Of a stretch of 64,000 bases of DNA, positions 27,286 to 34,769 are shown one piece after another. The notes under the pieces were generated by a model, which had not been told where the DNA came from, did no database searches, and was given only the letters and a program-made list of their open reading frames with translations. The number at the start of each line of letters is the position of its first letter. Position 1 is the first letter of the stretch. The stretch comes from Paenibacillus sp. FSL A5-0031 (GTDB lineage: Bacteria > Bacillota > Bacilli > Paenibacillales > Paenibacillaceae). The stretch spans positions 124,001-188,000 of the forward strand of contig NZ_MRTD01000007.1 of assembly GCF_001956295.1 (NCBI RefSeq). The letters run 5' to 3'. The position numbers were made by a program, and so were the translations under genes.

Positions 27286-27330
27286 TAAAGGCTGCTTATT
27301 CAAAAACGATTGCGTTTGAAGGGGATATTA

Positions 27331-28029
27331 ATGATTATGAATACGTTAGCAAATGATTGGGCGCAGAAATTGCAGAGTGAGCTTGAAGCGCCTTATATGC
27401 AAGAGCTTTTTGCCATATTGGCAGAAAAATATAAAACGACCACGGTTTATCCGGAAGCAGAAAATATATACAATGCACTTCATCATACATCCTATGAGCA
27501 GACGAAAGTGGTCATTTTAGGACAAGACCCCTATCATGGACCAAAGCAGGCGCATGGGCTTAGCTTCTCCGTGCAGCCAGGATTAAAGGTACCTCCTTCA
27601 CTTAAAAACATTTACAAAGAGCTGGAGTCGGATGTAGGGGCCACTGTGCCTGACCATGGAAGCTTGCTTTCATGGGCTAAGCAAGGAGTGCTGCTTCTAA
27701 ATACAGTGCTTACGGTAGAGGACGGCAATCCTAATTCCCATCAAGGGATAGGGTGGGAGCAATTTACCGATCAAATTATTGCTGCTCTAAACGATAGGGA
27801 TAAGCCAGTGGTATTTATACTTTGGGGCAAGAATGCAGAAGCGAAAGCGAAGCATATTAATGGGGACAAGCATCATTTAATTATTTCACCGCATCCAAGC
27901 CCATTTGCAGCGCGCAAAGGTTTTTTTGGAAGCAAACCATTCTCCAGGACAAATCGTTTCCTAGAATCGATTGGAAGCGAGCCGATTGACTGGTCGATTC
28001 CGATGCTGAATGAGCTTGAAAGCAAATAA
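27331..28029 (+). CDS. ung: Uracil-DNA glycosylase (family 1)
   Basis: Removes uracil from DNA to start base-excision repair. The 232-aa protein has the water-activating loop [18 protein letters not shown] with catalytic D66, the Pro-rich loop [12 protein letters not shown], and the minor-groove intercalation loop [18 protein letters not shown] containing the catalytic His. Candidate starts are 27331 and 27337; AAGGGG at 27319-27324 favours 27331. The coding sequence runs to within two bases of a terminator hairpin. Confidence 0.96.
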   Translation: MIMNTLANDWAQKLQSELEAPYMQELFAILAEKYKTTTVYPEAENIYNALHHTSYEQTKVVILGQDPYHGPKQAHGLSFSVQPGLKVPPSLKNIYKELESDVGATVPDHGSLLSWAKQGVLLLNTVLTVEDGNPNSHQGIGWEQFTDQIIAALNDRDKPVVFILWGKNAEAKAKHINGDKHHLIISPHPSPFAARKGFFGSKPFSRTNRFLESIGSEPIDWSIPMLNELESK

Positions 28030-28086
28030 AAAAAAGACTTCTCAACTGTCTGATGGTTATAAGACAGGTAGAGAAGTCTTTCTTGT
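28030..28086. terminator. Bidirectional terminator between ung and the SLH gene
   Basis: aagacttctc (ending 28043) pairs with gagaagtctt (28071-28080), with inner ctgtct/agacag pairing. The minus-strand reading ends in eight Ts, so it serves the SLH gene best; the plus-strand tail is weaker. Confidence 0.8.
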
Positions 28087-28087
28087 T

Positions 28088-29050
28088 TTAATTGATGATG
28101 ATCGCTTTGCCTGTTGACGATTCACTCGATCCCATAGATTGCGAGGATTGGGTGAGTACTGGCTTTAGCTTAGCATCAATATAAGTGGAGGCGGATACAT
28201 CTGTAATAACTTGAGGATACATTTTATCAGGATCAGGCATGACCAATTCTACATTGATGAAAGCTTGATCACCTTCGAAAGCAATAGAGGTAATACGGAA
28301 ACCATAACCGGGATGTCCTACTTGTGTGCTTACGGTTACTTTATTGATTTGCGGGTTTACCGCCTCAATGGAAAGCTTCAGGTCGAGGCTCGGTTGCTCA
28401 GGCTTAGTTGGAATCGGAGCCGTCTCCTTTACAAATGTAATGGCGTCATATAGCCAGCCTGCTGCTTCACCGCGGAAAATAGCTTTTTTAGGATAAAACT
28501 TGTTCGCACTATCCAATGTGACGATTTTGCTTATGAGCAGCTTTTGAATGCTGTCCATGTAGGTTTTGTTCACATCAGCCGCATCTTCCAACTGCATGAA
28601 AATTTCAATAAAGGCGTAATCGCCTTTCGTCATCATAGCTTTAAACAAATGATGAGCAAATTGCTCGCGGGTCATGATGTCGTTAGCTTTGACCGATTTT
28701 GGAATTTCTAGACCATTAATACTCGCGATGATAAAAGCTTGCGAATACCAAGCGTTATCTTTTATGTTTGTAAAATAGTCGCTTGCTTTAGGTTCTTTAA
28801 TGAAGCGGATATGGTTGATATTAATATCTAGCCCTTTAACGATCAAAGAAACGCCTTCGGCATAAGTGAGCTTGCCTTTAGGATTAAACTTGTCATGTTT
28901 ATCTCCGCTTATTATGCCCATCTTCTTAAGCTCGTTAATTTTATGCTCGTTTACGTCATTTTTAACGTCCTTGAATGCCCATACGGATTGTCCAAGAGTG
29001 AAGAGCATCATTGCAACCAGTGTCATTGTCAGTATCAATCGTCTTTTCAT
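28088..29050 (-). CDS. Secreted S-layer-homology protein with a PrcB-like C-terminal region
   Basis: A 320-aa exported protein. The signal peptide is MKRRLILTMTLVAMMLFTLG with probable cleavage after VWA. SLH-type repeats follow: FKDVKNDVNEHKINELKKMG with GDKHDKFNPKGKLTYAEGV, then a second (TREQFAHHLFKAM) and a third (YMDSIQKLLISKIV with FYPKKAIFRGEAAGWL). A Pro-rich hinge (PIPTKPEQP) leads to about 90 residues resembling the PrcB_C beta domain (GYGFRITSIAFEGDQAFINVEL). SLH domains anchor proteins to pyruvylated cell-wall polymers in this group. AGAGGTGACC precedes the ATG. Confidence 0.75.
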   Translation of the reverse strand: MKRRLILTMTLVAMMLFTLGQSVWAFKDVKNDVNEHKINELKKMGIISGDKHDKFNPKGKLTYAEGVSLIVKGLDININHIRFIKEPKASDYFTNIKDNAWYSQAFIIASINGLEIPKSVKANDIMTREQFAHHLFKAMMTKGDYAFIEIFMQLEDAADVNKTYMDSIQKLLISKIVTLDSANKFYPKKAIFRGEAAGWLYDAITFVKETAPIPTKPEQPSLDLKLSIEAVNPQINKVTVSTQVGHPGYGFRITSIAFEGDQAFINVELVMPDPDKMYPQVITDVSASTYIDAKLKPVLTQSSQSMGSSESSTGKAIIIN

Positions 29051-29203
29051 ACGGTCACCTCTTCTTTTATTTGCTGCAGCACTTACTTGACGTCGTTAAA
29101 AGACAAATTGTTGCAATTATTATACAATCATTATGACCGATTCCACTTTTGTGGAGACATCTTGATAAGAGTGGAGAGTCAGAAAAATCTGTAAAGAAAT
29201 ATG

Positions 29204-29232
29204 TTGACTTGGCGTCTTGCAGCTGATATATT
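29204..29232 (+). promoter_or_regulatory. Promoter of tRNA-Val
   Basis: TTGACT at 29204-29209 and TATATT at 29227-29232 with a 17-base spacer, ending 18 bases before the tRNA. Confidence 0.8.
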
Positions 29233-29250
29233 ATTAATTGTCGCTAACAT

Positions 29251-29323
29251 GATCTGGTAGCTCAGCTGGGAGAGCACTATCTTGACAGGGTAGGGGTCAC
29301 AGGTTCGAACCCTGTTCAGATCA
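29251..29323 (+). tRNA. tRNA-Val (GAC)
   Basis: A 73-base cloverleaf: acceptor GATCTGG/TCAGATC with a terminal G:T pair, D-arm GCTCAGCTGGGAGAGC, anticodon stem CTATC/GGTAG around TTGACAG (anticodon GAC), and T-arm ACAGG-TTCGAAC-CCTGT. CCA is not encoded; TACA follows the discriminator A. Two downstream fragments repeat its 3' half, see 29810 and 32199. Confidence 0.93.
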
Positions 29324-29332
29324 TACAAACAA

Positions 29333-29374
29333 AAAACCCGCAAACCCTTATGATACATGGGATTGCGGGTTTTT
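29333..29374 (+). terminator. Terminator of tRNA-Val
   Basis: aaacccgcaa/ttgcgggttt with inner ccc/ggg pairing, flanked by an A-run and TTTTT. Confidence 0.87.
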
Positions 29375-29537
29375 ACTTTCTCGAATAACTCAATCATCAT
29401 CACGTGGTTTTGACTGTGATACGAATTTGATATTCAAGAACTCCAAATAAGAGGCTGACCGACACGAATACCAAACATCGGATTTCTGCTTATTCTTGTT
29501 AAGCTGAATCAGACTTCTTTGATGAGAGGTGATTCCA

Positions 29538-29789
29538 ATGAATCAACAAAATCCAATATATATTCTCATACAAGTTATACTCCCGCTGGCTTTGGTCTTT
29601 CTATTCATCTACATCTACACCAATAGGATGACCAAAACGACACATTTTGCTTGTCCTTTGTGTCGCAGTCGTTTTAAATTATCAAAAGTAGGCTTTGCAT
29701 CGGCACTAAAGACGGGAGTATTTAACGAGCGAATCGTAACTTGTCCTGTTTGCGGCTATAAAGGCAGGATGCCCATTTTAAAGGATTAG
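29538..29789 (+). CDS. Small membrane-anchored zinc-ribbon protein
   Basis: An 83-aa protein with a hydrophobic N-terminal segment (residues about 7-28, IYILIQVILPLALVFLFIYI). A cytosolic zinc ribbon follows: C39-P-L-C42 and C69-P-V-C72. No specific family recognised. The ATG at 29538 has GAGGTG six to seven bases upstream; an in-frame GTG at 29529 overlaps that site. It is the only gene between tRNA-Val and the first tRNA-Val fragment, so it may be cargo of a former insertion. Confidence 0.7.
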   Translation: MNQQNPIYILIQVILPLALVFLFIYIYTNRMTKTTHFACPLCRSRFKLSKVGFASALKTGVFNERIVTCPVCGYKGRMPILKD

Positions 29790-29809
29790 GAGTTTTAACT
29801 TGGAATAAG

Positions 29810-29850
29810 AACAGGGTAGGGGTCTCAGGTTCGAACCCATTTAGATCACC
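29810..29850 (+). pseudogene. Truncated tRNA-Val 3' half (candidate att remnant)
   Basis: ACAGGGTAGGGGTC at 29811-29824 is identical to the anticodon-to-variable region of tRNA-Val. After one substitution, CAGGTTCGAACCC matches its T-arm. The remainder reads tttagatcACCA, an acceptor 3' strand with an encoded CCA that the intact tRNA lacks. There is no 5' half upstream. The copy starts at the anticodon loop, a common crossover region for tRNA-targeting integrases. Confidence 0.75.
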
Positions 29851-29866
29851 ATAACTTAAACTTCGG

Positions 29867-29893
29867 AAGCCTTGATAATCAAGGCTTTTTTTG
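29867..29893 (+). terminator. Terminator after the tRNA fragment
   Basis: aagccttga and tcaaggctt pair around a 3-4 base loop, followed by TTTTTTTG. It keeps the position expected for the original tRNA terminator. Confidence 0.8.
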
Positions 29894-30018
29894 TTTAATG
29901 ATCGCTACAATACTTACTTTATGGTAAGTAGGTGAACTAAAAGTGCATACTTCCGCAATGCGGCGATGCAATCTATACTCAAGTTCAGAAACAAATACCG
30001 CTCAAGGAGGGCAATACA

Positions 30019-30561
30019 TTGAAAACACTCGTTATTATTACACATCCAAACATGGAAGCATCCATCGTCAATAAACGCTGGGCGGATGAGCTTCGTAAAT
30101 ATCCCGACAAATATACGGTTCACGATTTGCACAGAGCCTATCCCGATGGAAAAATCGACGTGGAAAAGGAACAACAGTTGATTGAAGCGCATAGCCATTT
30201 AGTTTTGCAGTTCCCTGTTTACTGGTTCAGTTCTCCACCGCTGCTTAAACAATGGCTTGATGAGGTGCTGACTTACGGGTGGGCATACGGGTCAAAGGGC
30301 GATAAATTAAGAAATCGAAAAACCGCTCTAGCTGTAACCGCTGGTGGAAGGGAAAAAGACTTTACCGAGGAAGGGAAACTCCGTTACGGACTTGACCAAC
30401 TCCTATCTCCCTTTGACACGACATTTTTATATTGCGGCGCCGATTATCGTTCCTTCTATGCCTTCTATGGCGCAGAATACGAGACCGAAGGAGATCCAGA
30501 TTACTTAAGGAAATTAGATATTAGCGCGCAGGGTTATGTTGATTTTATTGATCGTCTTTAA
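30019..30561 (+). CDS. NAD(P)H oxidoreductase, flavodoxin-like fold (YwrO/MdaB/KefF type)
   Basis: A 180-aa FMN/FAD quinone-reductase-like protein. It begins TLVIITHPNMEASIVNKRW with the flavodoxin_2 phosphate-binding strand and loop. HLVLQFPVYWFSSPPLLKQWLDEV and LAVTAGGREKDF are conserved features of this family; the end FYCGADYRSFYAFYG-like region contacts substrate in relatives. The start is TTG at 30019 with AAGGAGG eight bases upstream; no ATG is available nearby. It is convergent with a HxlR regulator, a frequent partner of such electrophile-response enzymes. Confidence 0.85.
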   Translation: MKTLVIITHPNMEASIVNKRWADELRKYPDKYTVHDLHRAYPDGKIDVEKEQQLIEAHSHLVLQFPVYWFSSPPLLKQWLDEVLTYGWAYGSKGDKLRNRKTALAVTAGGREKDFTEEGKLRYGLDQLLSPFDTTFLYCGADYRSFYAFYGAEYETEGDPDYLRKLDISAQGYVDFIDRL

Positions 30562-30573
30562 TTAGTGGTGAAA

Positions 30574-30613
30574 AGAAAAGCAGCATTTCCATCCATGGAA
30601 ATGCTGCTTTTCT
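30574..30613. terminator. Bidirectional terminator between oxidoreductase and HxlR genes
   Basis: A perfect 19-bp inverted repeat (agaaaagcagcatttccat and its complement) around CC. The arms end in A/T-rich sequence on both sides, serving both convergent genes. Confidence 0.85.
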
Positions 30614-30623
30614 TCTTGAGTGT

Positions 30624-30998
30624 TTATATCGAAAGCGGAATTGTTGCCGCCTGCGCGGCTGGTATACCGTTTTTTTCTCCCCATTGGCACATGATATCCA
30701 GTACCGGAATTATCGTTTGCCCCAACTCGGTCAAGGAATACTCAACTTTGGGAGGGATTTGTGGGAATTCCTCGCGGCTGACAATGCCGTCTGTCTCCAA
30801 CTCTTTTAACATCACGCTTAATGTTTTAAAGGATATAGTGCCGATTCTCCGTTGCAGCTCATTGAACCGCATGACCTTGTTTTCGGAGAGCCAGTACAAT
30901 ATGGTCATTTTATATTTGCCGCCAATAACAGACAATGTGTAGCCGAAGCCAGTGTCTTTGGGTTGAATGCCAGATGGTATACAGTTTTCAACCTGCAT
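30624..30998 (-). CDS. HxlR-family winged-helix transcriptional regulator
   Basis: A 124-aa DNA-binding protein. It has the HxlR pattern: GKYKMTILYWLSENKVMRFNELQRRI (helices before and in the HTH), GTISFKTLSVMLKELETDGIVSREEF (recognition helix and wing start), and VEYSLTELGQTIIPVLDIMCQWGEK (wing and dimer helix). Cys residues at about 6 and 104 could be redox- or electrophile-sensitive as in some relatives, which is speculation. AAAGGAGGATAAC precedes the ATG. It probably controls the neighbouring oxidoreductase, although no operator was identified. Confidence 0.88.
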   Translation of the reverse strand: MQVENCIPSGIQPKDTGFGYTLSVIGGKYKMTILYWLSENKVMRFNELQRRIGTISFKTLSVMLKELETDGIVSREEFPQIPPKVEYSLTELGQTIIPVLDIMCQWGEKNGIPAAQAATIPLSI

Positions 30999-31373
30999 GG
31001 GCTGTTATCCTCCTTTTGAAATATTCGACGAAAAAGGCAGGTGCTGCCGTGTCTCTATGCTAAGAATTCGCTTTCTCTGTAATTGACAATTCACTGAAAA
31101 ATCAACCTGGGAGCTATAGACTTACTATACCATTTCGAAATGATTAGTTCAAAACACTCAGGCAGTAAAAAGGTGCTTGATATAGCAAATGAGAAACTTC
31201 ATGTACTACCATCTCATAGATATTAAATAGAGCTAATATTAAAAGTATTTTTTAGCAATCTATTATAAGTATCAATTATTTGAAAAAGAATTGACGTTGT
31301 ATGACAAATTTTTCTAAGACAACCCTTAGAATCTGTGGTAATATGTAGAAAATTGTTGAAAGGGGAAAAATTG
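30999..31373. other. 375-base AT-rich intergenic region
   Basis: No open reading frame with a ribosome binding site was found on either strand. It holds the HxlR upstream region at its left and a probable promoter of the lipoprotein gene at its right. Confidence 0.6.
31316..31344 (+). promoter_or_regulatory. Possible extended -10 promoter of the DUF4352 lipoprotein
   Basis: TG-G-TAATAT (-10 at 31339-31344) with AAGACA 17 bases upstream as a weak -35. It would give a 5' leader of about 25 bases. An alternative TTGACG at 31291 has no good -10 at the right distance. Confidence 0.4.
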
Positions 31374-31973
31374 ATGAAAAAAGTTCAAATCTTTACATTA
31401 CTCGTACTCCTATTGCTAGTTTTATCAGCATGCGGGGGATCAGAAACCAATAATGCAGCCAAATCTTCGAATAACAATCAAGCAAGCACGGTGGATGGCA
31501 AGGAGACTGAGGCTACTGAAACACCCAAAGAAACGGAAACTCCGCCTACGGAGGAGCCGAAAGAAGCATCCTTCAAGCCAGGTGATAAATTCAAATTAGG
31601 CACTTGGGAAATTACCCTTGAATCATTTGAGTTTAATCAAAAAGTGAGTAGTGATATGTTTTCCTCAAGCGCTGATGAAGGCAATAAATTTATTGTATTA
31701 AATTATAATGTTACCAATAATGGCAAAGAGGCAAATGATTTTACTGCAATGATAAATGGTATTCGAATGAAAGCTATCTTTAAAGGCGAGTATGAATATG
31801 ATTACACAGTAACTATGATCGATGGAGACTTGAGTCAAAATAGTATTAAACCATTAGCGAGCAAAAAAGGTTTTGTTGTAATCGAAGTTCCAGACTCGGT
31901 TGCTAGTTCCAATGAAAGTCTTGTAATTAAGCTTGAAGATGATGGGGAAAAAGCTCAAATCGTTTTAAAATAG
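31374..31973 (+). CDS. DUF4352-type lipoprotein
   Basis: A 199-aa exported lipoprotein. The signal peptide is KKVQIFTLLVLLLLVLSAC with lipid-accepting Cys at 20. A low-complexity Ser/Asn/Thr/Pro/Glu linker occupies about 22-68. A beta-rich domain resembling DUF4352 follows (KLGTWEITLESFEF, KFIVLNYNVTNNGKEANDF, KGFVVIEVPDS), an immunoglobulin-like fold seen in many Firmicute surface proteins. GAAAGGGG precedes the ATG at 31374; the longer frame to 31335 has no signal-peptide logic. Function unknown. Confidence 0.8.
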   Translation: MKKVQIFTLLVLLLLVLSACGGSETNNAAKSSNNNQASTVDGKETEATETPKETETPPTEEPKEASFKPGDKFKLGTWEITLESFEFNQKVSSDMFSSSADEGNKFIVLNYNVTNNGKEANDFTAMINGIRMKAIFKGEYEYDYTVTMIDGDLSQNSIKPLASKKGFVVIEVPDSVASSNESLVIKLEDDGEKAQIVLK

Positions 31974-31981
31974 TAGAAACA

Positions 31982-32009
31982 AGCACCCATTATTATGGGT
32001 GTTTTTTTA
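31982..32009 (+). terminator. Terminator of the lipoprotein gene
   Basis: caccca/tgggtg around an AT-rich centre, followed by TTTTTTT, 10 bases after the stop. Confidence 0.82.
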
Positions 32010-32198
32010 TCCTGAAAACACTAACTTTAATCGCGGCAGTTGATTGTTCCATTCTTTTAAGAGAGAGCTGCGCCGAACATGGCAAGGTAAAGTAGTTAAT
32101 TAGAGGAAGCAGGCGGGAAAATCAAAACAGGGAGGTCGAATAGCGTCGTGGCAGTTAGGATCGTGAGCCTTATGAGGTGAAGAGGAGAATGCTGCAAA

Positions 32199-32231
32199 AT
32201 CTTGATAAGGTAGGTGCACGTTCAGAACCCT
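32199..32231 (+). pseudogene. Second, more degenerate tRNA-Val-like 3' fragment
   Basis: atcttga-t-a-a-ggtagg-t-g-cac-gttc.gaaccct aligns with the tRNA-Val anticodon-to-T-arm (atcttgacagggtagg, cac, ggttcgaaccct) with about three substitutions and two or three small gaps. The 5' half is unrecognisable. Read as a second relic of the same tRNA, 2.9 kb downstream of it. Confidence 0.5.
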
Positions 32232-32252
32232 TGCATAGCAAGGGTCCCTTTT
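32227..32252 (+). terminator. Terminator-like hairpin after the second tRNA fragment
   Basis: acccttgc/gcaagggt around ATA, then cccttttattttat. The T-tract is imperfect. Confidence 0.6.
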
Positions 32253-32334
32253 ATTTTATCTCCACAATCAAACCTCCAAAACGTAATTTCATATTCGTTC
32301 ATGCCATATAAGAAAACCTCTTCATACGAAAGGG

Positions 32335-32502
32335 CTAATTTGAATGATTGGCTAAACATCCGGAATATTGATTTAAGAGATAATCCAGTTCTTGGCTAAT
32401 TTTGAGAACAGCTTGATCTGTAAAATTATTGCACGCGCCAAATATCTCGACCATTTCAGCTCGTAATTCTTCAATTCTTTGTTGATAAAAGCAGATGTTC
32501 AT
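32335..32502 (-). CDS. Spo0E-like aspartyl-phosphate phosphatase
   Basis: A 55-aa protein (56 if the preceding ATG is used). It carries the Spo0E family pattern: an amphipathic helix IEELRAEMVEIFG, a short turn (FTDQA), and a second helix with the SQELDYLLNQY signature. In that signature the SxxLD core contacts and dephosphorylates the receiver aspartate. In B. subtilis such proteins (Spo0E, YisI, YnzD) remove phosphate from Spo0A~P and delay sporulation. Start: two consecutive ATGs follow GGAGGG; the second has the better spacing. It stands alone on the minus strand. Target specificity cannot be read from sequence. Confidence 0.85.
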   Translation of the reverse strand: MNICFYQQRIEELRAEMVEIFGACNNFTDQAVLKISQELDYLLNQYSGCLANHSN

Positions 32503-32673
32503 CATAATCCCTCCAACTTTTCATTTGTTAAATTAAGGATAAACGAAGGTTGTTAGAATTTTTTAACAATGAGATTAGGATAATGTTAGTTTTCTGAACA
32601 ATCTCAAAGAAGTAGGCCTTCGTATTAGATTAACTAAACATATCCGTTTCATTTGAAACAGTTTCAAGATGGA

Positions 32674-32708
32674 AAACCCCCAGTAGCGATTCATGCCTTT
32701 GGGGGTTC
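32674..32708 (-). terminator. Terminator of the YjfB-like gene
   Basis: On the minus strand aaccccc pairs with gggggtt across a 19-base loop, ending TTTTCC. It lies 11 bases after the stop. Confidence 0.65.
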
Positions 32709-32718
32709 AGGGTTCAGT

Positions 32719-32892
32719 TTAAACTTGTATATCGATGCTTTGGCCTAAATGAGGTTGTGCTTGTTTCATCATTTGAACCATATCCTGCGCTTGCTGCGTA
32801 GCTTGTTCCTTAGCTAAAGACATGACTCGGATGCTCGCTGCAAGTGCTAAGCTGTTCTGATTCATCGCAATTGATGCTGCTGCTATATCCAT
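32719..32892 (-). CDS. YjfB-family putative motility protein
   Basis: A 57-aa protein reading MDIAAASIAMNQNSLALAAS then IRVMSLAKEQATQQAQDMVQMM, a pattern I recognise as the YjfB_motility family. The family is named for an association with SigD-controlled genes, but has no proven function. The start at 32892 follows AAGGAGGTGTATT; the frame extends to 32931 without a second ribosome binding site. It stands alone with its own terminator. Confidence 0.8.
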   Translation of the reverse strand: MDIAAASIAMNQNSLALAASIRVMSLAKEQATQQAQDMVQMMKQAQPHLGQSIDIQV

Positions 32893-33082
32893 AATACACC
32901 TCCTTATACCATTATCGGCAAAAACGATCAACTTCTTTACAATAAATCGTTGCTCGCTGGAACTGCTCTGATATGCTGCTTAAAGCTATTTCATGCGACC
33001 TAATTGTGGATTTAATTTAAACAATACTAAAGGCACGATTAACAGCATACGATGATAGAAAGCGCGCAGGAGGCGGTTGCTG

Positions 33083-33250
33083 TTGGCAGCAGAGTATGCC
33101 TATTTAGCCATTTGGCTATTGGGGATGTTTGGAATTATCGGCATTGTTATTGGTTCTGTAGCAAATTTCGCAATACATGATTCCTTGTCGCATGACGAGC
33201 AGTTTGTTTGGAGAAGGAAACTTCCAGCTGACGCGATCAAAAGAAAATAA
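33083..33250 (+). CDS. Small 55-aa single-pass membrane protein
   Basis: Starts at TTG 33083 with AGGAGG nine bases upstream. The product has a hydrophobic segment at about residues 4-30 (YLAIWLLGMFGIIGIVIGSV) and a basic C-terminal tail (FVWRRKLPADAIKRK). A strong terminator follows the stop within six bases. No family recognised; the flanking signals make a real gene likely. There is no ATG near the ribosome binding site. Confidence 0.7.
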   Translation: MAAEYAYLAIWLLGMFGIIGIVIGSVANFAIHDSLSHDEQFVWRRKLPADAIKRK

Positions 33251-33255
33251 AAACA

Positions 33256-33301
33256 AAAATCCAGCGTTCGCTCCTCATGCGATAGCGCTGGATTTTTTTT
33301 G
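33256..33301 (+). terminator. Terminator after the small membrane protein gene
   Basis: aaatccagcg/cgctggattt around an 18-base loop with further pairing, followed by eight Ts. Confidence 0.85.
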
Positions 33302-33387
33302 TAAGGTGATGGTGCATAATTATTGCACACGCAAGGCATGATATAAATTGGCTGTACATTCTTATAAGTTGAGAGGGGCTAACAAAG

Positions 33388-33639
33388 ATGAGTCACGAGG
33401 TTGGCGGACAAGATACTAGGGAGCAAATTGTTGCCGTACAAAAGGATGGAGACGGTGATCTTACCGCATTCAAAACGAATAGCGGCCGAGTGCTTGACTA
33501 TGCAACGGCACTTCAAGAGGTACAAGCAGGTCATATTGCAGGGGTAAATGCCTTTAAAGGAAAAGATGGCGACATCTATATTCGAGGCGACGCAGATGGA
33601 GATCCAACAAACAATTTGGATCAGCTTCCAATGTTCTAA
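33388..33639 (+). CDS. DUF3892-family small protein
   Basis: An 83-aa soluble protein matching the DUF3892 pattern: EQIVAVQKDGDGDLTAFKT, then DYATALQEVQAGHIAGVNAF and the C-terminal DPTNNLDQLPMF. Function unknown in the literature I know. GAGAGGGG lies nine bases before the ATG. The opposite-strand frame over the same bases is longer but has no ribosome binding site and no family resemblance. Confidence 0.8.
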   Translation: MSHEVGGQDTREQIVAVQKDGDGDLTAFKTNSGRVLDYATALQEVQAGHIAGVNAFKGKDGDIYIRGDADGDPTNNLDQLPMF

Positions 33640-33661
33640 ATGAAATGTTAACAACATTAAT

Positions 33662-33700
33662 AAAAAGGCGCCGCATTTCTTAGATGTCGGCGCCTTTTTT
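33662..33700. terminator. Bidirectional terminator between DUF3892 and MBL genes
   Basis: aaaaaggcgccg/cggcgcctttttt with a 14-base loop; T-runs on both strands serve the two convergent genes. Confidence 0.88.
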
Positions 33701-33704
33701 GTAT

Positions 33705-34433
33705 TTAGTTGATCTCATAGCTTTCATGCTGCCTAACGATTCGCATATGGCCGGTTAGACCTTCATATTGCTCTATGGTGTCCCCGTAATGCATAAGCCA
33801 TATTTTACTTTGAATAGATTCAGGAAGGCTTAGAAGCTCCTCCAGGCTTGCGTGAACAACAGCTGGCGCTTCAAGTTGGCAATCATGGTAAATAGTCGTT
33901 ACGCCTTCATCAACTAATTGCTGAAGCAGCTCTGGATCAAATCGCATGTCGGCAGAGTAGAAGAAGCTGTTGTTAAAAATAAAGGAATAGCTTGGCTTAT
34001 TAGGAATATGCTTCGTTTGCAACAGCTTAACAGTCAAACCAGGATGAATCTCAAATTCGTTATTTGGCTGAATCGGATGGACCTCGAAAAAATCCTCAAG
34101 CTTGGTTAAAGGATCCTGCGTTAAACCTCCGCGAAGCGTTTGCTCCCAGAGCGGTTCAACTAACGACTCTGCTATGTATAGGACAGGTTTTCGATTATAT
34201 TTAAACATCATTTGAAAAGCGTATTCTTCTAATCCACCTACATGGTCTCCATGAATGTGACTAATGAGAACAGCATCCAGGTCAGAGAAGGCAATTCCTT
34301 GTTGATGTAAAGCCTTCGGTAAAGTGATTCCGCAGTCTACGAGCAATCGGAAGCCATTCACCTCAATAATAGCGTTATTATTATCGTATTTTTTGGCAAA
34401 GGCACTGCCTGTCCCAATCATTTTTATTTTCAT
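33705..34433 (-). CDS. Metallo-beta-lactamase-fold hydrolase
   Basis: A 242-aa cytosolic MBL-fold protein. The metal-binding HxHxDH is H59-I-H61-G-D63-H64 in LISHIHGDHVGG. An N-terminal GTGSAFAKKYDNNNAI is typical of the RNase Z/phosphodiesterase-like branch. Further ligands are probably D/H in SADMRF (about 167) and IWLMHYGD near 219. The branch includes RNase Z, PhnP and cAMP phosphodiesterases; the substrate is not predictable. GAGGAGGTGTG precedes the ATG. Confidence 0.85.
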   Translation of the reverse strand: MKIKMIGTGSAFAKKYDNNNAIIEVNGFRLLVDCGITLPKALHQQGIAFSDLDAVLISHIHGDHVGGLEEYAFQMMFKYNRKPVLYIAESLVEPLWEQTLRGGLTQDPLTKLEDFFEVHPIQPNNEFEIHPGLTVKLLQTKHIPNKPSYSFIFNNSFFYSADMRFDPELLQQLVDEGVTTIYHDCQLEAPAVVHASLEELLSLPESIQSKIWLMHYGDTIEQYEGLTGHMRIVRQHESYEIN

Positions 34434-34565
34434 GAATCACACCTCCTCAGCTTTCTATATTGTTTAATGTACCAAATTTAAAATATATCTGACAAATAAA
34501 GATGCACATTCGCCCCTGTCTACATACAATGCTAAAGCGATACGTACAGTGGAGGCGAACAAGTG

Positions 34566-34769
34566 ATGAGCAAAGGAAAAGGCAAAGTTGTAAAGAAGAA
34601 ACAGCCGGCAAGCGATCGGAAACAGTATAATTATAAACTTGTACTTTCGGATACCTGTGCAGTATGTAAAACACCGTGTACAAGAGGGATGGCATACCTT
34701 GCAAGAATGAAAAACCCTGGCACAGTAGGCAAAGGTGTTCCTTGCATTTTAACAAGAACGTATGGGTAA
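34566..34769 (+). CDS. Small Cys-rich protein, unrecognised
   Basis: A 67-aa basic protein with a lysine-rich N-terminus (SKGKGKVVKKK). It has four cysteines, C-A-V-C-K-T-P-C plus one more in GVPCIL, a plausible zinc site. GGAGG at 34551-34555 is 10 bases before the ATG at 34566 and 7 before an in-frame GTG at 34563. A larger ORF on the opposite strand covers it but has no ribosome binding site. No family recognised. Confidence 0.6.
   Translation: MSKGKGKVVKKKQPASDRKQYNYKLVLSDTCAVCKTPCTRGMAYLARMKNPGTVGKGVPCILTRTYG

Larger units (their letters stand above)
32010..32334. other. Gene-poor stretch with a tRNA-like fragment
   Basis: No convincing gene. Short reading frames from GTG at about 32148 (10 codons) and ATG at 32189 (40 codons) exist, the first with AGGGAGG upstream. 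Neither has a recognisable product. The only structured elements are the tRNA-like fragment at 32199 and the hairpin that follows it. Confidence 0.5.

Noticed and set aside
30565-30942. 125-aa plus-strand open frame over the HxlR gene
   Set aside because: The minus-strand HxlR reading has a strong ribosome binding site and a clear family pattern; the plus-strand frame begins inside the terminator hairpin.
32148-32180. Ten-codon leader-peptide-like frame with AGGGAGG upstream
   Set aside because: No downstream gene on that strand is positioned for attenuation and the codons show no amino-acid bias.
29338-32252. Integrase or transposase in the tRNA-Val region
   Set aside because: None of the frames between the tRNA copies resembles a recombinase; the hotspot is inferred only from the tRNA fragments.
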